Of a stretch of 8,044 nt of DNA, positions 1-6,755 are shown in pieces. The position numbers and the translations under genes are program-made. The stretch spans positions 1 through 8,044 of the forward strand of contig CAMDKB010000206.1 of the NCBI GenBank assembly GCA_945901195.1. Reading direction: 5' to 3'. A model generated the notes under the pieces. That model was not told the origin of the DNA. It did not search any database and was given only the letters and a program-made list of their open reading frames with translations. Origin of the DNA: Rhizobium sp. Q54 (GTDB taxonomy: Bacteria; Pseudomonadota; Alphaproteobacteria; Rhizobiales; Beijerinckiaceae). Numbering within the stretch: position 1 is the stretch's first letter; each line of letters starts with the position of its first letter.

Positions 1-201
1 GATGACCTCTACAATTCCTACAACCGCCTTGCCTTCATTCGAATGATAAAAGAACGCCTGCTCGCCCAGCTCCATCGCCATCAAAGAGAGTTTGGCGGAA
101 TGATTGCGAACGCCATCCCAATGCGTCCCCTTGGCTCCGGCTCCAACCTGCGCATCCCAGGACCATTTGACCGGTTCACTTTTCACAAGCCAGTAAGCCA
201 T
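1..201 (-). CDS. EVE-domain protein (THYN1-like), N-terminal part, cut by the left edge
   Basis: The reverse strand from 201 down to 1 reads open for 67 codons, starting MAYWLVKSEP and continuing with WSWD, KGTHWDGVRNH, GEQAFFYHSN and VVGIVEV. This is the recognisable N-terminal half of the EVE domain (PUA superfamily, thymocyte nuclear protein 1 family, normally about 135-150 residues in bacteria), so roughly half the protein is present. EVE domains are known from the family to bind modified bases in nucleic acid; the bacterial housekeeping members are suspected to act on RNA, but their substrate is not settled. The ATG is supported by a GGGAG ribosome-binding site six bases upstream and by family alignment at MAYWLVKSEP. 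In many rhizobial genomes this gene lies close behind gpsA; here it is separated from gpsA by two other genes and is transcribed divergently from the CNNM gene. Confidence 0.93.
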   Translation of the reverse strand, partial: MAYWLVKSEPVKWSWDAQVGAGAKGTHWDGVRNHSAKLSLMAMELGEQAFFYHSNEGKAVVGIVEVI

Positions 202-207
202 TCTCTG

Positions 208-212
208 CTCCC
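208..212 (-). promoter_or_regulatory. Ribosome-binding site of the EVE gene
   Basis: GGGAG on the minus strand, six bases before the ATG at 201-199. It decides the start of the EVE-domain gene, for which no other in-frame Met fits the family alignment. Confidence 0.7.
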
Positions 213-226
213 AATTAAATGTCCAA

Positions 227-257
227 AATATGAGATTTTGAGCCGTTTTGCTATCAA
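227..257 (-). promoter_or_regulatory. Possible promoter for the EVE gene (weak)
   Basis: On the minus strand TTGATA (252-257) resembles a -35 box, and CATATT (227-232) is a four-of-six match to a -10 box, with 19 bases between them. The site is about 26 bases before the EVE start codon, in the 151-base divergent gap (202-352). The rest of this gap shows no clear structure; a plus-strand promoter for the CNNM gene must lie here or further left, but I cannot point to it. The long spacer makes this a guess. Confidence 0.2.
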
Positions 258-352
258 TCCCTCATTGGCTCGAACATTCTCCACAGGCGATGTCCTCGTG
301 TTTGCCAATTCCCCGGCCTCGTGCTTTTGCGCGCAAGATGCTATGAATTGGC

Positions 353-1657
353 ATGCTTTACATCGAACTCGGGATTGTGGTCGGCCTGATACTTGTTAAC
401 GGCCTTTTGTCCATGTCGGAACTCGCAGTCGTGTCTTCGCGGCCCGCGCGCCTGAAGGTCATGGTCGAACGCGGCATCCCCGGCGCGCGTCGGGCTCTTG
501 TCCTGGCGGCCGATCCCGGTCGATTTCTTTCGACTGTGCAGATAGGGATCACACTGGTTGGCGTCCTTTCAGGCGCGTTTTCCGGGGCCACACTCGGCCA
601 ACGGCTTTCCGAATGGCTGGCAGAAAAAGGGGTTCCCGGAAGCGCTGCAGATGCACTTGGCGTCGGCCTTGTTGTTGCGTTGATTACATACGGCTCTTTA
701 ATTGTCGGCGAATTGGTCCCCAAGCAGATTGCCTTGCGAAATCCCGAGGGCGTGGCCGCACGCGTCGCCCCGGCCATGACGATTCTCTCGAATGTTTCTC
801 ATCCAATCGTCTGGCTTCTTAGTTTTTCGGGGCGAGCGATCCTGCGACTTCTAGGCCAGCATTCGCAGCACGATGAAAAAGTAACGGAAGAAGAACTGAA
901 AACAATCGTGGCAGAGGCAGAAAATGCCGGCGTTCTCGAATCCGAGGAACGGCAAATGATTTCAGGAATTCTGCGTCTTGGCGACAGGGCCGTTCGGGTT
1001 GTCATGACGCCACGTACGGAAGTCGCCTGGATTGACCTGAGCGCCAGTGAAGAAGAAATCCGAAAAATCCTTATCGAGTCTCAACATTCGCGACTACCTG
1101 CTGGCGAAGGCTCATCGGATGAAATGACAGGGGTCGTAACGGCCCGGGAAGTGCTCGCCGCACTTTTGTCAGGAGAGCCTTTCGATATCAGGGCCCACGT
1201 CCGCAAGGCCCCGGTCATTCATGATAATGCCGATGCGTTGGACGTTTTGAGCATGCTGAAAACCGCCCTTGTCCCTATGGCCCTCGTGCATGATGAATAT
1301 GGCCACTTTGAAGGAGTCGTCACGCCGACCGATCTGCTTGAAGCAATTACAGGCGCGTTTCGCCCGGATTCAGAAGAGAGCGACCTAGCTGTCAAACGTG
1401 AAGACGGCTCATGGCTCCTTGCAGGCTATATGCCCGCCGATGAAATGGCAGAACAGATAGGTATCACGCTGCCTGAGAACCGTGACTATGAAACCCTCGC
1501 AGGATTTGTTCTCTCGCACCTCCACCATCTGCCTGCCACGGGCGAATGGGTAAATGCGCTTGGCTGGAGATTTGAAGTCGTGGACCTTGATGGCCGCCGC
1601 ATCGACAAGGTACTGGCAGCTCGCTTGCCACCTGCGCGCCGCGAACACATTGGCTAA
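353..1657 (+). CDS. CNNM/CorC (HlyC) family membrane protein with DUF21, CBS pair and CorC_HlyC domains
   Basis: This 434-residue protein has the full architecture of the CNNM/CorC family, tied in various bacteria to magnesium or other divalent cation efflux and often mislabelled as hemolysin. Residues 1-170 form the DUF21 membrane domain, with hydrophobic stretches near 3-22, 60-80, 101-120 and 137-167 and the conserved GELVPK motif at 119-124. A linker (178-210, ESEERQMISGILRLGDRAVRVVMTPR) leads into two CBS domains (about 217-273 and 283-338), which in this family bind adenine nucleotides. The CorC_HlyC domain follows (about 350-425, with DYETLAGFVLSHL). Start: an in-frame stop lies at 344-346, so ATG 353 is the first possible ATG, and it leads directly into the first membrane helix as relatives do. 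No good Shine-Dalgarno is visible before it, which is odd. The gene is alone on its strand and converges with the Rieske gene. Ion specificity cannot be read from the sequence. Confidence 0.93.
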   Translation: MLYIELGIVVGLILVNGLLSMSELAVVSSRPARLKVMVERGIPGARRALVLAADPGRFLSTVQIGITLVGVLSGAFSGATLGQRLSEWLAEKGVPGSAADALGVGLVVALITYGSLIVGELVPKQIALRNPEGVAARVAPAMTILSNVSHPIVWLLSFSGRAILRLLGQHSQHDEKVTEEELKTIVAEAENAGVLESEERQMISGILRLGDRAVRVVMTPRTEVAWIDLSASEEEIRKILIESQHSRLPAGEGSSDEMTGVVTAREVLAALLSGEPFDIRAHVRKAPVIHDNADALDVLSMLKTALVPMALVHDEYGHFEGVVTPTDLLEAITGAFRPDSEESDLAVKREDGSWLLAGYMPADEMAEQIGITLPENRDYETLAGFVLSHLHHLPATGEWVNALGWRFEVVDLDGRRIDKVLAARLPPARREHIG

Positions 1658-1663
1658 ATATCC

Positions 1664-1694
1664 AAACGCGGAACGCCAACAGCATTCCGCGTTT
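1664..1694. terminator. Bidirectional intrinsic terminator between convergent genes
   Basis: A perfect 10-base inverted repeat (AAACGCGGAA at 1664-1673, TTCCGCGTTT at 1685-1694) encloses an 11-base loop. It fills most of the 48 bases between the CNNM stop (1655-1657) and the Rieske stop (1706-1708). The A-rich start and T-rich end of the arms give a short U run in either direction, so it can serve both genes; the U tracts are short, so efficiency is uncertain. Confidence 0.75.
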
Positions 1695-1705
1695 ATCCTT
1701 GCCGC

Positions 1706-2980
1706 TTATTCGGCGGCATCGCTCAATTTGTTCCCAAAATCCGGCGGGTTTATTATATCGAGTTCTTTCCAGTTCGTGTCTCGCGGAAACCGGATAGCAA
1801 GCGAACGTATGGCTCGATAATCGATGCCGCCATCAGCGCCAAACGGAAGTTTGCCCTCGGCATGATCGTCCAGTGCCTTGAGCAACATACGCCGGGTGCG
1901 CACGATGACGGCATCGCTTGTGCCGAGAAATTCCTGCGAGCGGTCCATGATGGGTCCCATGGACTCCTCGATGATGAAATCCTCGTAGACGAAGTTTTTC
2001 ATGATGCCGCTGAAATGGCCATTCTTCATCGCATCTCGATCTTGATGCCAAGCGTTGGCCGCTGTTCCACGATCGGCCGCAAAATCATCGTCATCCGGTC
2101 CTGAACGATCCATGGCTTGCTGGGCATACCAGTCCGGCACCGGGCCGAATGGGTTCATGTAATAATACCAATGCGCGCTCCACTCATCGTCAATCGGAAC
2201 CACAACTACCACGAGGCGCGGCTCGTTGTGATTGCCAGGAATCAATGAGTAATAGGGCAGCACCACCTCACGAATACGCGCATAAACGGACCCGTCCGGA
2301 AGACTGCGAAGGGCTGCTTCACGATATCCATAAGGCTTGTCGATGAATTCAAAGCGAGGGGCAGAATCATTCGTCACCATCGAACCCGTGGTATTCGGAC
2401 GTGAGCGTGGAACTGATGTCGAATGCAGGAAATTGAGATGGGCAGAATCGAGCTGGCCCTCAAACCCCTGGAGCCAATTTCCGTGCACGATGGCGCAACG
2501 AAGCAGCGAATCGGCCGGCGGATGATGAAATTCGAAGTCATAAAATGGCGGTGGAGTCTGGCGTTTGCCCATATAGACCCAGACCAGTCCGCCTGCTTCC
2601 TTGGCTGGATAATGAACGACAGGCACCCGCGCAGCAAACGCTTCGCGGCTATCTGCAGGCTCGGTAGGCGTGTCGACAACTACGCCTGACACATCGATTT
2701 TCCAGCCATGAAAAATGCATCGCAATCCATTGCCTTCGTTTCGGGCAAGAGCCAGTGATGCGCAGCGATGCGGACAAGCCTTGCGCAAAATACCAATGCG
2801 GCCATCGGTTGCGCGAAATGCCACGAGGTCTTCACCCAAAAGCCGAAATGGTTTTGGCGCGCCGTCTGCGACAAGACTGGCCGAACGGACTGCAGGGGTC
2901 CACAATTCCCGCAACATTTCGCCCATGGGCGTTCCCGCACCAACACGTGTGAGCCGTTCATTATCTTCTTTGGAAAGCAT
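1706..2980 (-). CDS. Rieske [2Fe-2S] non-heme iron aromatic ring-hydroxylating oxygenase, oxygenase subunit (phthalate 4,5-dioxygenase-like)
   Basis: A 424-residue protein of the single-component-type alpha subunits related to phthalate, vanillate and phenoxybenzoate oxygenases. The Rieske domain (about 25-135) binds the cluster through C69-P-H71 and C88-I-F-H91, followed by HGWKIDVSG. The mononuclear iron site is D178-x2-H181-x4-H186 in EGQLDSAHLNFLH; the third ligand is probably D334 in the YEDFIIEESMGP segment, which with MDRSQEFLGTSD is typical of the phthalate dioxygenase branch. All known metal ligands are therefore intact. Cys73 (CPHRCAS) stands where many relatives have Gly. Start: a longer reading from a TTG at 3076 exists, but MLSKEDNERLTRVG at 2980 matches family N-termini and has an AAGGTGG five bases upstream. 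Such enzymes need an electron-transfer reductase; none is in the window. The substrate cannot be named. It lies 100 bp behind gpsA on the same strand, ahead of a shared terminator. Confidence 0.93.
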   Translation of the reverse strand: MLSKEDNERLTRVGAGTPMGEMLRELWTPAVRSASLVADGAPKPFRLLGEDLVAFRATDGRIGILRKACPHRCASLALARNEGNGLRCIFHGWKIDVSGVVVDTPTEPADSREAFAARVPVVHYPAKEAGGLVWVYMGKRQTPPPFYDFEFHHPPADSLLRCAIVHGNWLQGFEGQLDSAHLNFLHSTSVPRSRPNTTGSMVTNDSAPRFEFIDKPYGYREAALRSLPDGSVYARIREVVLPYYSLIPGNHNEPRLVVVVVPIDDEWSAHWYYYMNPFGPVPDWYAQQAMDRSGPDDDDFAADRGTAANAWHQDRDAMKNGHFSGIMKNFVYEDFIIEESMGPIMDRSQEFLGTSDAVIVRTRRMLLKALDDHAEGKLPFGADGGIDYRAIRSLAIRFPRDTNWKELDIINPPDFGNKLSDAAE

Positions 2981-3080
2981 TCCAGCCACCTTCGTTTCCA
3001 GAACCAGTATACGATCTCTTCCCGGACCGTCCCTGTTCCCATGATGCGCCCGACTTAATGCGGCGTAAACTGCCAATCGT
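2981..3080 (-). promoter_or_regulatory. Gap between gpsA and the Rieske gene with ribosome-binding site and possible -10 box
   Basis: On the minus strand AAGGTGG (2986-2992) lies five bases before the ATG at 2980 and fixes the Rieske start. TATACT (3006-3011) is a five-of-six match to a -10 box, but I see no convincing -35 at the right distance, so a separate promoter is only possible. I see no terminator after gpsA, so read-through from the tsaD operon is the alternative. No YciI-like coding remnant is recognisable. Confidence 0.35.
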
Positions 3081-4082
3081 TCAAATTTCGCTTCGCTGCG
3101 GCCGCAAGAGCAGCGACTCTATGGCGCTGGGAATATCAATCTTGCCCGTCAGCAGAGCATTTACAGCCTCGCAAATTGGCACTTCGACATCCCTGTCCCG
3201 GGCCATGTCCACCAGAACACCAGCAGTAAATGCGCCTTCCGCCAATTTGCCGCCGCTGGCCTCAGCCAGAGACTTTCCCCGACCCAGAGCAAGTCCGAAA
3301 GCAAAGTTGCGAGATTGCTCTGACCCACAAGTCAGCACGAGATCGCCAAGCCCGGAAAGACCCATCAAAGTTTCCGATTGCGCGCCAAAGGCAGCGCCAA
3401 ACCGGCGTAATTCAGCGAAACCCCGCGCCACCAGAGCCGCATTTGCACTCGCTCCAAGTCCTCGGCCCGCCGCGATTCCGCAGGCGATCGCCAAAACGTT
3501 TTTGGCCGATCCGCCGATCTCCACGCCGCGCACATCGTCGCTATAGTAAAGGCGGAAGGCCGATGTCCCCAGGCTGGCGGCGAGTTTTTTCGCGATCCCG
3601 GGCAAATTGCAAGCGATCGTCACCGCTGTCGGCAAGCCCTTGGCGACATCGTGTGCAAAGCTCGGCCCGGAAAGTACTGCCACCGGCAAGCCCGGCATCG
3701 CTTGCGACACGACTTCCGCCATAAATTGCCGGGTCGTTCGTTCAATGCCCTTCGCACACACAACGACAGGGACCCCTGCCCTTACAAGTGTGCGAATCGA
3801 AAGTGCAACTGCCCGTTGGGCTTGGGCCGGAACAACCAGCAAAATGACATCGGCTTCCCTAACGCATTGCAGATCGCTCGAAGGCAGAACGCTATTCTCC
3901 AAAGTGATACCCGGCAGATATGCAATATTTTGGCGGGCCTCTTTCATAACTTCGATGTGCCCGGCGTCGCGACCCCACAGGCTGACCTTATGTCCAGCGC
4001 GCGCAGAGACATTGGCCAGCGCGGTTCCCCAACTCCCGGCGCCAATCACGGCAACATGATTAATTCGCTGGTCCTCGCTCAT
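3081..4082 (-). CDS. gpsA: NAD(P)+-dependent glycerol-3-phosphate dehydrogenase
   Basis: GpsA reduces dihydroxyacetone phosphate to sn-glycerol-3-phosphate in the cytosol, the backbone for phospholipid synthesis. The 333-residue protein has the usual family length. The N-terminal Rossmann domain carries GAGSWGTALA (14-23); CAKGIE holds Lys111; LSGPSFAHDVAKGLPTAV spans 138-155; the C-terminal helical domain has the catalytic Lys194 in GSAKNVLAIACG, the aspartate in SGLGDLVLTC (243-252), and the substrate-binding RNF at 258-260. I chose the ATG at 4082-4080; a TTG at 4091 directly after the upstream stop would add only three residues (MLG), and the AAAGG upstream of both is 12 bases from the ATG and three from the TTG, so the choice is not certain. 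The gene follows the PLD-like gene by nine bases, within the tsaD operon. Confidence 0.97.
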   Translation of the reverse strand: MSEDQRINHVAVIGAGSWGTALANVSARAGHKVSLWGRDAGHIEVMKEARQNIAYLPGITLENSVLPSSDLQCVREADVILLVVPAQAQRAVALSIRTLVRAGVPVVVCAKGIERTTRQFMAEVVSQAMPGLPVAVLSGPSFAHDVAKGLPTAVTIACNLPGIAKKLAASLGTSAFRLYYSDDVRGVEIGGSAKNVLAIACGIAAGRGLGASANAALVARGFAELRRFGAAFGAQSETLMGLSGLGDLVLTCGSEQSRNFAFGLALGRGKSLAEASGGKLAEGAFTAGVLVDMARDRDVEVPICEAVNALLTGKIDIPSAIESLLLRPQRSEI

Positions 4083-4091
4083 CCCAAGCAA

Positions 4092-4700
4092 TTACCTTTC
4101 GGCCTGACGCGGGAACGGGCCGCTACCACTGCGTGTCCACATGAACTCGAATTGCCGAAGGAATTGCGCCACTGCATCGGGACTTTCGATCACTATAAGG
4201 TCGTTATCCTGCCGCCGGGCGCCTGAAAACGAAAAGTTTGCCGCCCCGGTGCGAAGGACCCGACCATCAATCTGATAGGCTTTCAGATGCATCAGATCAT
4301 TCCCCCCAAATTTCACGCGGGTTTCCACGTTCGGCAAACGCATTAACGTTCTGAAGGGCGAAGACGGATCCGGATTCTTGAGTGCGGGCTGATCTGGATC
4401 GAAATATATGCGCACCTTCACGCCGCGGCGTGCCGCATCAGTCAATGCGGTCATGATCGTCTGATCGGTGAGCACATATGCGGCCATATCAACTCGTGTT
4501 CGTGCGGACGCCAGAAGCGCCCGGTCGATTTCAGCCAGATTGGTCTGCGGAGCATAATAAAGCCTGACACCCGCCATTGTTCGTTCGCGATCCAGCGGTC
4601 CACTTGCTTCGACCGGCACGAGCGCCAGAAACAGTATAATAAAGCCGATCCGCCACGGCATCAGGCCTGTCTGCGAAACAAGGGTCGGACGCAAACGCAT
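4092..4700 (-). CDS. Exported single-HKD phospholipase D-like (Nuc-type) phosphodiesterase
   Basis: A 202-residue protein with one HKD motif: H138-L-K140-x4-D145, then the conserved TGAANFS (151-157) and the acidic Asn/Asp segment RRQDNDLIVIES (162-173). This layout matches the Nuc/phospholipase D-like subfamily, whose members are about 170-200 residues and form the active site by dimerising. Family members cleave phosphodiester bonds in DNA, RNA or lipids; the substrate here is unknown. Residues 15-34 (MPWR... EASG) look like a signal peptide or anchor, so the protein probably acts in the periplasm or at the membrane. Its ATG overlaps the tsaD stop (TGATG), suggesting coupled translation; a second Met at residue 14 (4661) would give a more classical signal peptide and is a real alternative start. 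It lies between tsaD and gpsA, which are adjacent in many relatives, so it is probably an insertion into that operon. Confidence 0.88.
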   Translation of the reverse strand: MRLRPTLVSQTGLMPWRIGFIILFLALVPVEASGPLDRERTMAGVRLYYAPQTNLAEIDRALLASARTRVDMAAYVLTDQTIMTALTDAARRGVKVRIYFDPDQPALKNPDPSSPFRTLMRLPNVETRVKFGGNDLMHLKAYQIDGRVLRTGAANFSFSGARRQDNDLIVIESPDAVAQFLRQFEFMWTRSGSGPFPRQAER

Positions 4701-4702
4701 CA
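4698..4702 (-). promoter_or_regulatory. TGATG stop/start overlap coupling tsaD to the PLD-like gene
   Basis: On the minus strand the tsaD TGA (4702-4700) and the ATG of the PLD-like gene (4700-4698) share one base. The upstream sequence has no strong Shine-Dalgarno, which fits reinitiation after tsaD translation. Confidence 0.65.
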
Positions 4703-5755
4703 GGCTTTTCCGCCCACCAATCGGGTATTTTTGTCGAGTGGCCAGCGGGGCCGGGCCGCGAAGTCAAGACCATCAGCCATCCCAAGGCGCAATCTTTCAA
4801 TTCCAGTCCAGGCGATCATCGCACCATTGTCTGTGCAAAGCGCCGGTGGCGGCGTAATCAGGCGAAGTCCCGATTCAATCGTCAACCGATGCAGTGCGCG
4901 GCAAATTGAGTCATTGGCCGCCACCCCGCCAGCGACAACCAAGGCATTAGGCGCGCCAACCTGCTGCCGGAAAGCACCTAATCCCGCACGCGTTCGCTCA
5001 ACCATAATATCGACAATCGCTGCCTGAAATGATGCACAGAGATCGGCGATATCTGTTCCCGAAAGTGGCGCTATACGCTCGGCAGCTAGCCGGACAGCTG
5101 TTTTCAATCCCGAAAAGGAAAAATCCGGAATTTCACGCCCGTGCATGGGTCGTGGAAATGCAAAACGCTGGGGATCGCCCCGCAACGCTTCCTTCTCGAC
5201 TTGCGGACCTCCGGGATAGGCCAGGCCAAGCATTTTTGCAACTTTATCAAAAGCTTCGCCGACGGCATCATCAATTGTGGTGCCGAGGCGCAAATAATCG
5301 CCGACCCCGCGTGCCGCCAGCAATTGTGTGTGCCCCCCCGAAACCAGCAACAGCAGGTAGGGGAACGCAATGCCGTCTGTAAGCCGGGCAGTCAGAGCGT
5401 GAGCTTCCAAATGGTTCACAGCTACAAAAGGCTTCTTTGCCGCGAGCGCAATCGCCTTCCCAGTCACCATCCCGACCATCACTCCGCCGATCAAGCCAGG
5501 GCCCGCTGCCGCGGCAATCCCGTCAAGGTCGCGAAAGGAGACGTCAGCCTCGGCCATGGCGCAGGCAACGATCCGGTCTATCGCCGCAACATGCGCGCGC
5601 GCCGCGATTTCTGGCACCACACCGCCGAAGTCCGCATGTTCCGCAATCTGACTGAGAACAACATTGGACAGAATTTCGCCGTTACCGCCACGACCAAGCG
5701 CCACGACCGAGGCAGCCGTTTCGTCGCAGGTGGTTTCTATTCCAAGGACTCGCAT
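4700..5755 (-). CDS. tsaD: tRNA N6-adenosine threonylcarbamoyltransferase
   Basis: TsaD (Kae1/Gcp, ASKHA fold) transfers the threonylcarbamoyl group from threonylcarbamoyl-AMP to A37 of tRNAs reading ANN codons, acting with TsaB and TsaE. The 351-residue protein is full length: MRVLGIETTCDETAAS at the start, metal-binding His115 and His119 in NHLEAHALTARL, LLVSGGHTQLL (136-146), YPGGPQVEKEA (180-190), FSFSGLKTAV (212-221), VVAGGVAAND (273-282) and CTDNGAMIAWTG (307-318) with Asp309. The start is fixed by the family N-terminus; a GAAAGGGG stretch lies just before it, closer to the ATG than usual. It is the first gene of the minus-strand operon and diverges from hemC with a 71-base gap. Confidence 0.98.
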   Translation of the reverse strand: MRVLGIETTCDETAASVVALGRGGNGEILSNVVLSQIAEHADFGGVVPEIAARAHVAAIDRIVACAMAEADVSFRDLDGIAAAAGPGLIGGVMVGMVTGKAIALAAKKPFVAVNHLEAHALTARLTDGIAFPYLLLLVSGGHTQLLAARGVGDYLRLGTTIDDAVGEAFDKVAKMLGLAYPGGPQVEKEALRGDPQRFAFPRPMHGREIPDFSFSGLKTAVRLAAERIAPLSGTDIADLCASFQAAIVDIMVERTRAGLGAFRQQVGAPNALVVAGGVAANDSICRALHRLTIESGLRLITPPPALCTDNGAMIAWTGIERLRLGMADGLDFAARPRWPLDKNTRLVGGKA

Positions 5756-5826
5756 ACCCCTTTCTAGTCGTTCCAGCGACGCCGCGAAAGCCTATCCCGC
5801 CTGCCGATTTGGATATAGAAGCGGGC
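5756..5826. promoter_or_regulatory. Short divergent tsaD/hemC control region
   Basis: The 71 bases between the tsaD and hemC start codons must hold, or lie next to, the start signals of both operons. AGAAG (5817-5821) five bases before the hemC ATG is a plausible plus-strand ribosome-binding site. I see no strong -35/-10 pair in either direction, so promoters may extend into the coding regions. Confidence 0.4.
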
Positions 5827-6750
5827 ATGCAAGATTTACCCTGGATCAGAATTGGAACGCGGGGCAGCCCGCTCGCCCTGGCGCAAACACATCAGATTCG
5901 TCACTGCCTCTCGCAGGCACACGGAATTCCCGAAGCACGGATCGAAGTCCTGGTCATTCGCACCACTGGAGACATGATCCAGGACAGGGCGCTTTCAGAA
6001 GCCGGCGGCAAAGGCCTTTTCACCAAAGAACTCGATACCGCCATGATCGACGGACGGATCGATATTGCAGTTCATTCATCCAAGGACTTGCCAACAACAT
6101 TGCCGCCGGAAATTTGCGTTGTCGGATATCCGACCAGGGAAGATGTCCGCGATGTCTTCATTGGAAAAGACAACCAGACATTGATGGCGCTCGCCGGAGG
6201 GGCGCGTATTGGTACAGCTTCATTGCGCCGGGCCGCCCTCGTGAAGCGGCTCAGGCCTGATCTGGAAATATCATTGTTGCGCGGCAACGTCGAAACTCGC
6301 CTGCGGAAAGTGCAGGCCGGCGAAGTCGATGGCACAATGCTCGCCCTCGCTGGCCTCAAACGCCTTGGTCATGAAGCCAGCGCAACCGAAATCCTGAGTG
6401 AAGATCAGTTTCTCCCCGCCATCGGACAGGGCGCCATTGGAATTACGGCGCGGTGCAACGATCTGGTCACCCACCAGAAAGTCGAAGCAATCTGCGACAC
6501 AAAAACTGGACATGCGTTGACTACCGAACGCGCCTTTTTGCGTATCCTCGATGGTTCGTGCCGCACCCCAATAGCAGGCCTTGCGCGAGTGACTGGCGGA
6601 AACCTTTCGTTTCGTGGCATGATTCTTCGCAAGGATGGTTCGCAATACTTCGAAATTAGCAGGGATGCGGCAATTTCTCAGGCCGAAACACTGGGAACGG
6701 AATGCGGTCGCAAATTGCTGGAGCGCGCTCCTTTCGATATTTTCGCCTGA
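5827..6750 (+). CDS. hemC: Porphobilinogen deaminase (hydroxymethylbilane synthase)
   Basis: HemC joins four porphobilinogen molecules into hydroxymethylbilane in the cytosol, on a dipyrromethane cofactor bound to a cysteine. The 307-residue protein has all expected motifs: IGTRGSPLALAQ (9-20), IRTTGD (44-49), GGKGLFTKELD (60-70), HSSKDLPT (83-90) with catalytic Asp87, TASLRR (130-135), LLRGNVETRLRK (150-161), FLPAIGQGAIGI (195-206), and LDGSCRTPIAG (241-251) with cofactor-bearing Cys245. A TTG at 5809 would add six residues, but the ATG at 5827 has a better ribosome-binding site and matches family N-termini. It ends with tandem stops (TGA TAA, 6748-6753), 24 bases before hemD. Confidence 0.98.
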   Translation: MQDLPWIRIGTRGSPLALAQTHQIRHCLSQAHGIPEARIEVLVIRTTGDMIQDRALSEAGGKGLFTKELDTAMIDGRIDIAVHSSKDLPTTLPPEICVVGYPTREDVRDVFIGKDNQTLMALAGGARIGTASLRRAALVKRLRPDLEISLLRGNVETRLRKVQAGEVDGTMLALAGLKRLGHEASATEILSEDQFLPAIGQGAIGITARCNDLVTHQKVEAICDTKTGHALTTERAFLRILDGSCRTPIAGLARVTGGNLSFRGMILRKDGSQYFEISRDAAISQAETLGTECGRKLLERAPFDIFA

Positions 6751-6755
6751 TAAAC

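Noticed and set aside
43..399. A 118-codon plus-strand frame at the left edge
   Set aside because: It is opposite the EVE gene for half its length and then overlaps the CNNM start; no motif or ribosome-binding site supports it.
2981..3076. An N-terminal extension of the Rieske protein from a TTG at 3076
   Set aside because: The 32 extra residues do not resemble family N-termini, while the ATG at 2980 has a good ribosome-binding site and a typical MLSKEDNE start.
2981..3080. A possible remnant of a YciI-like gene between gpsA and the Rieske gene
   Set aside because: I looked for YciI-type sequence in this gap and saw none; the stretch is too short and is explained as a leader region.
3651..4226. 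A 191-codon plus-strand frame opposite gpsA and the PLD-like gene
   Set aside because: The gpsA and PLD motifs on the other strand explain this DNA; the frame is a shadow.
5141..5767. A 208-codon open frame on the plus strand opposite tsaD
   Set aside because: It is antisense to a fully conserved tsaD, its product is rich in Arg, His and Gln without recognisable motifs, and it has no ribosome-binding site that I can see.
5809..5826. A TTG start for hemC six codons upstream of the chosen ATG
   Set aside because: No ribosome-binding site precedes it, and the extra residues are not part of the conserved HemC N-terminus.
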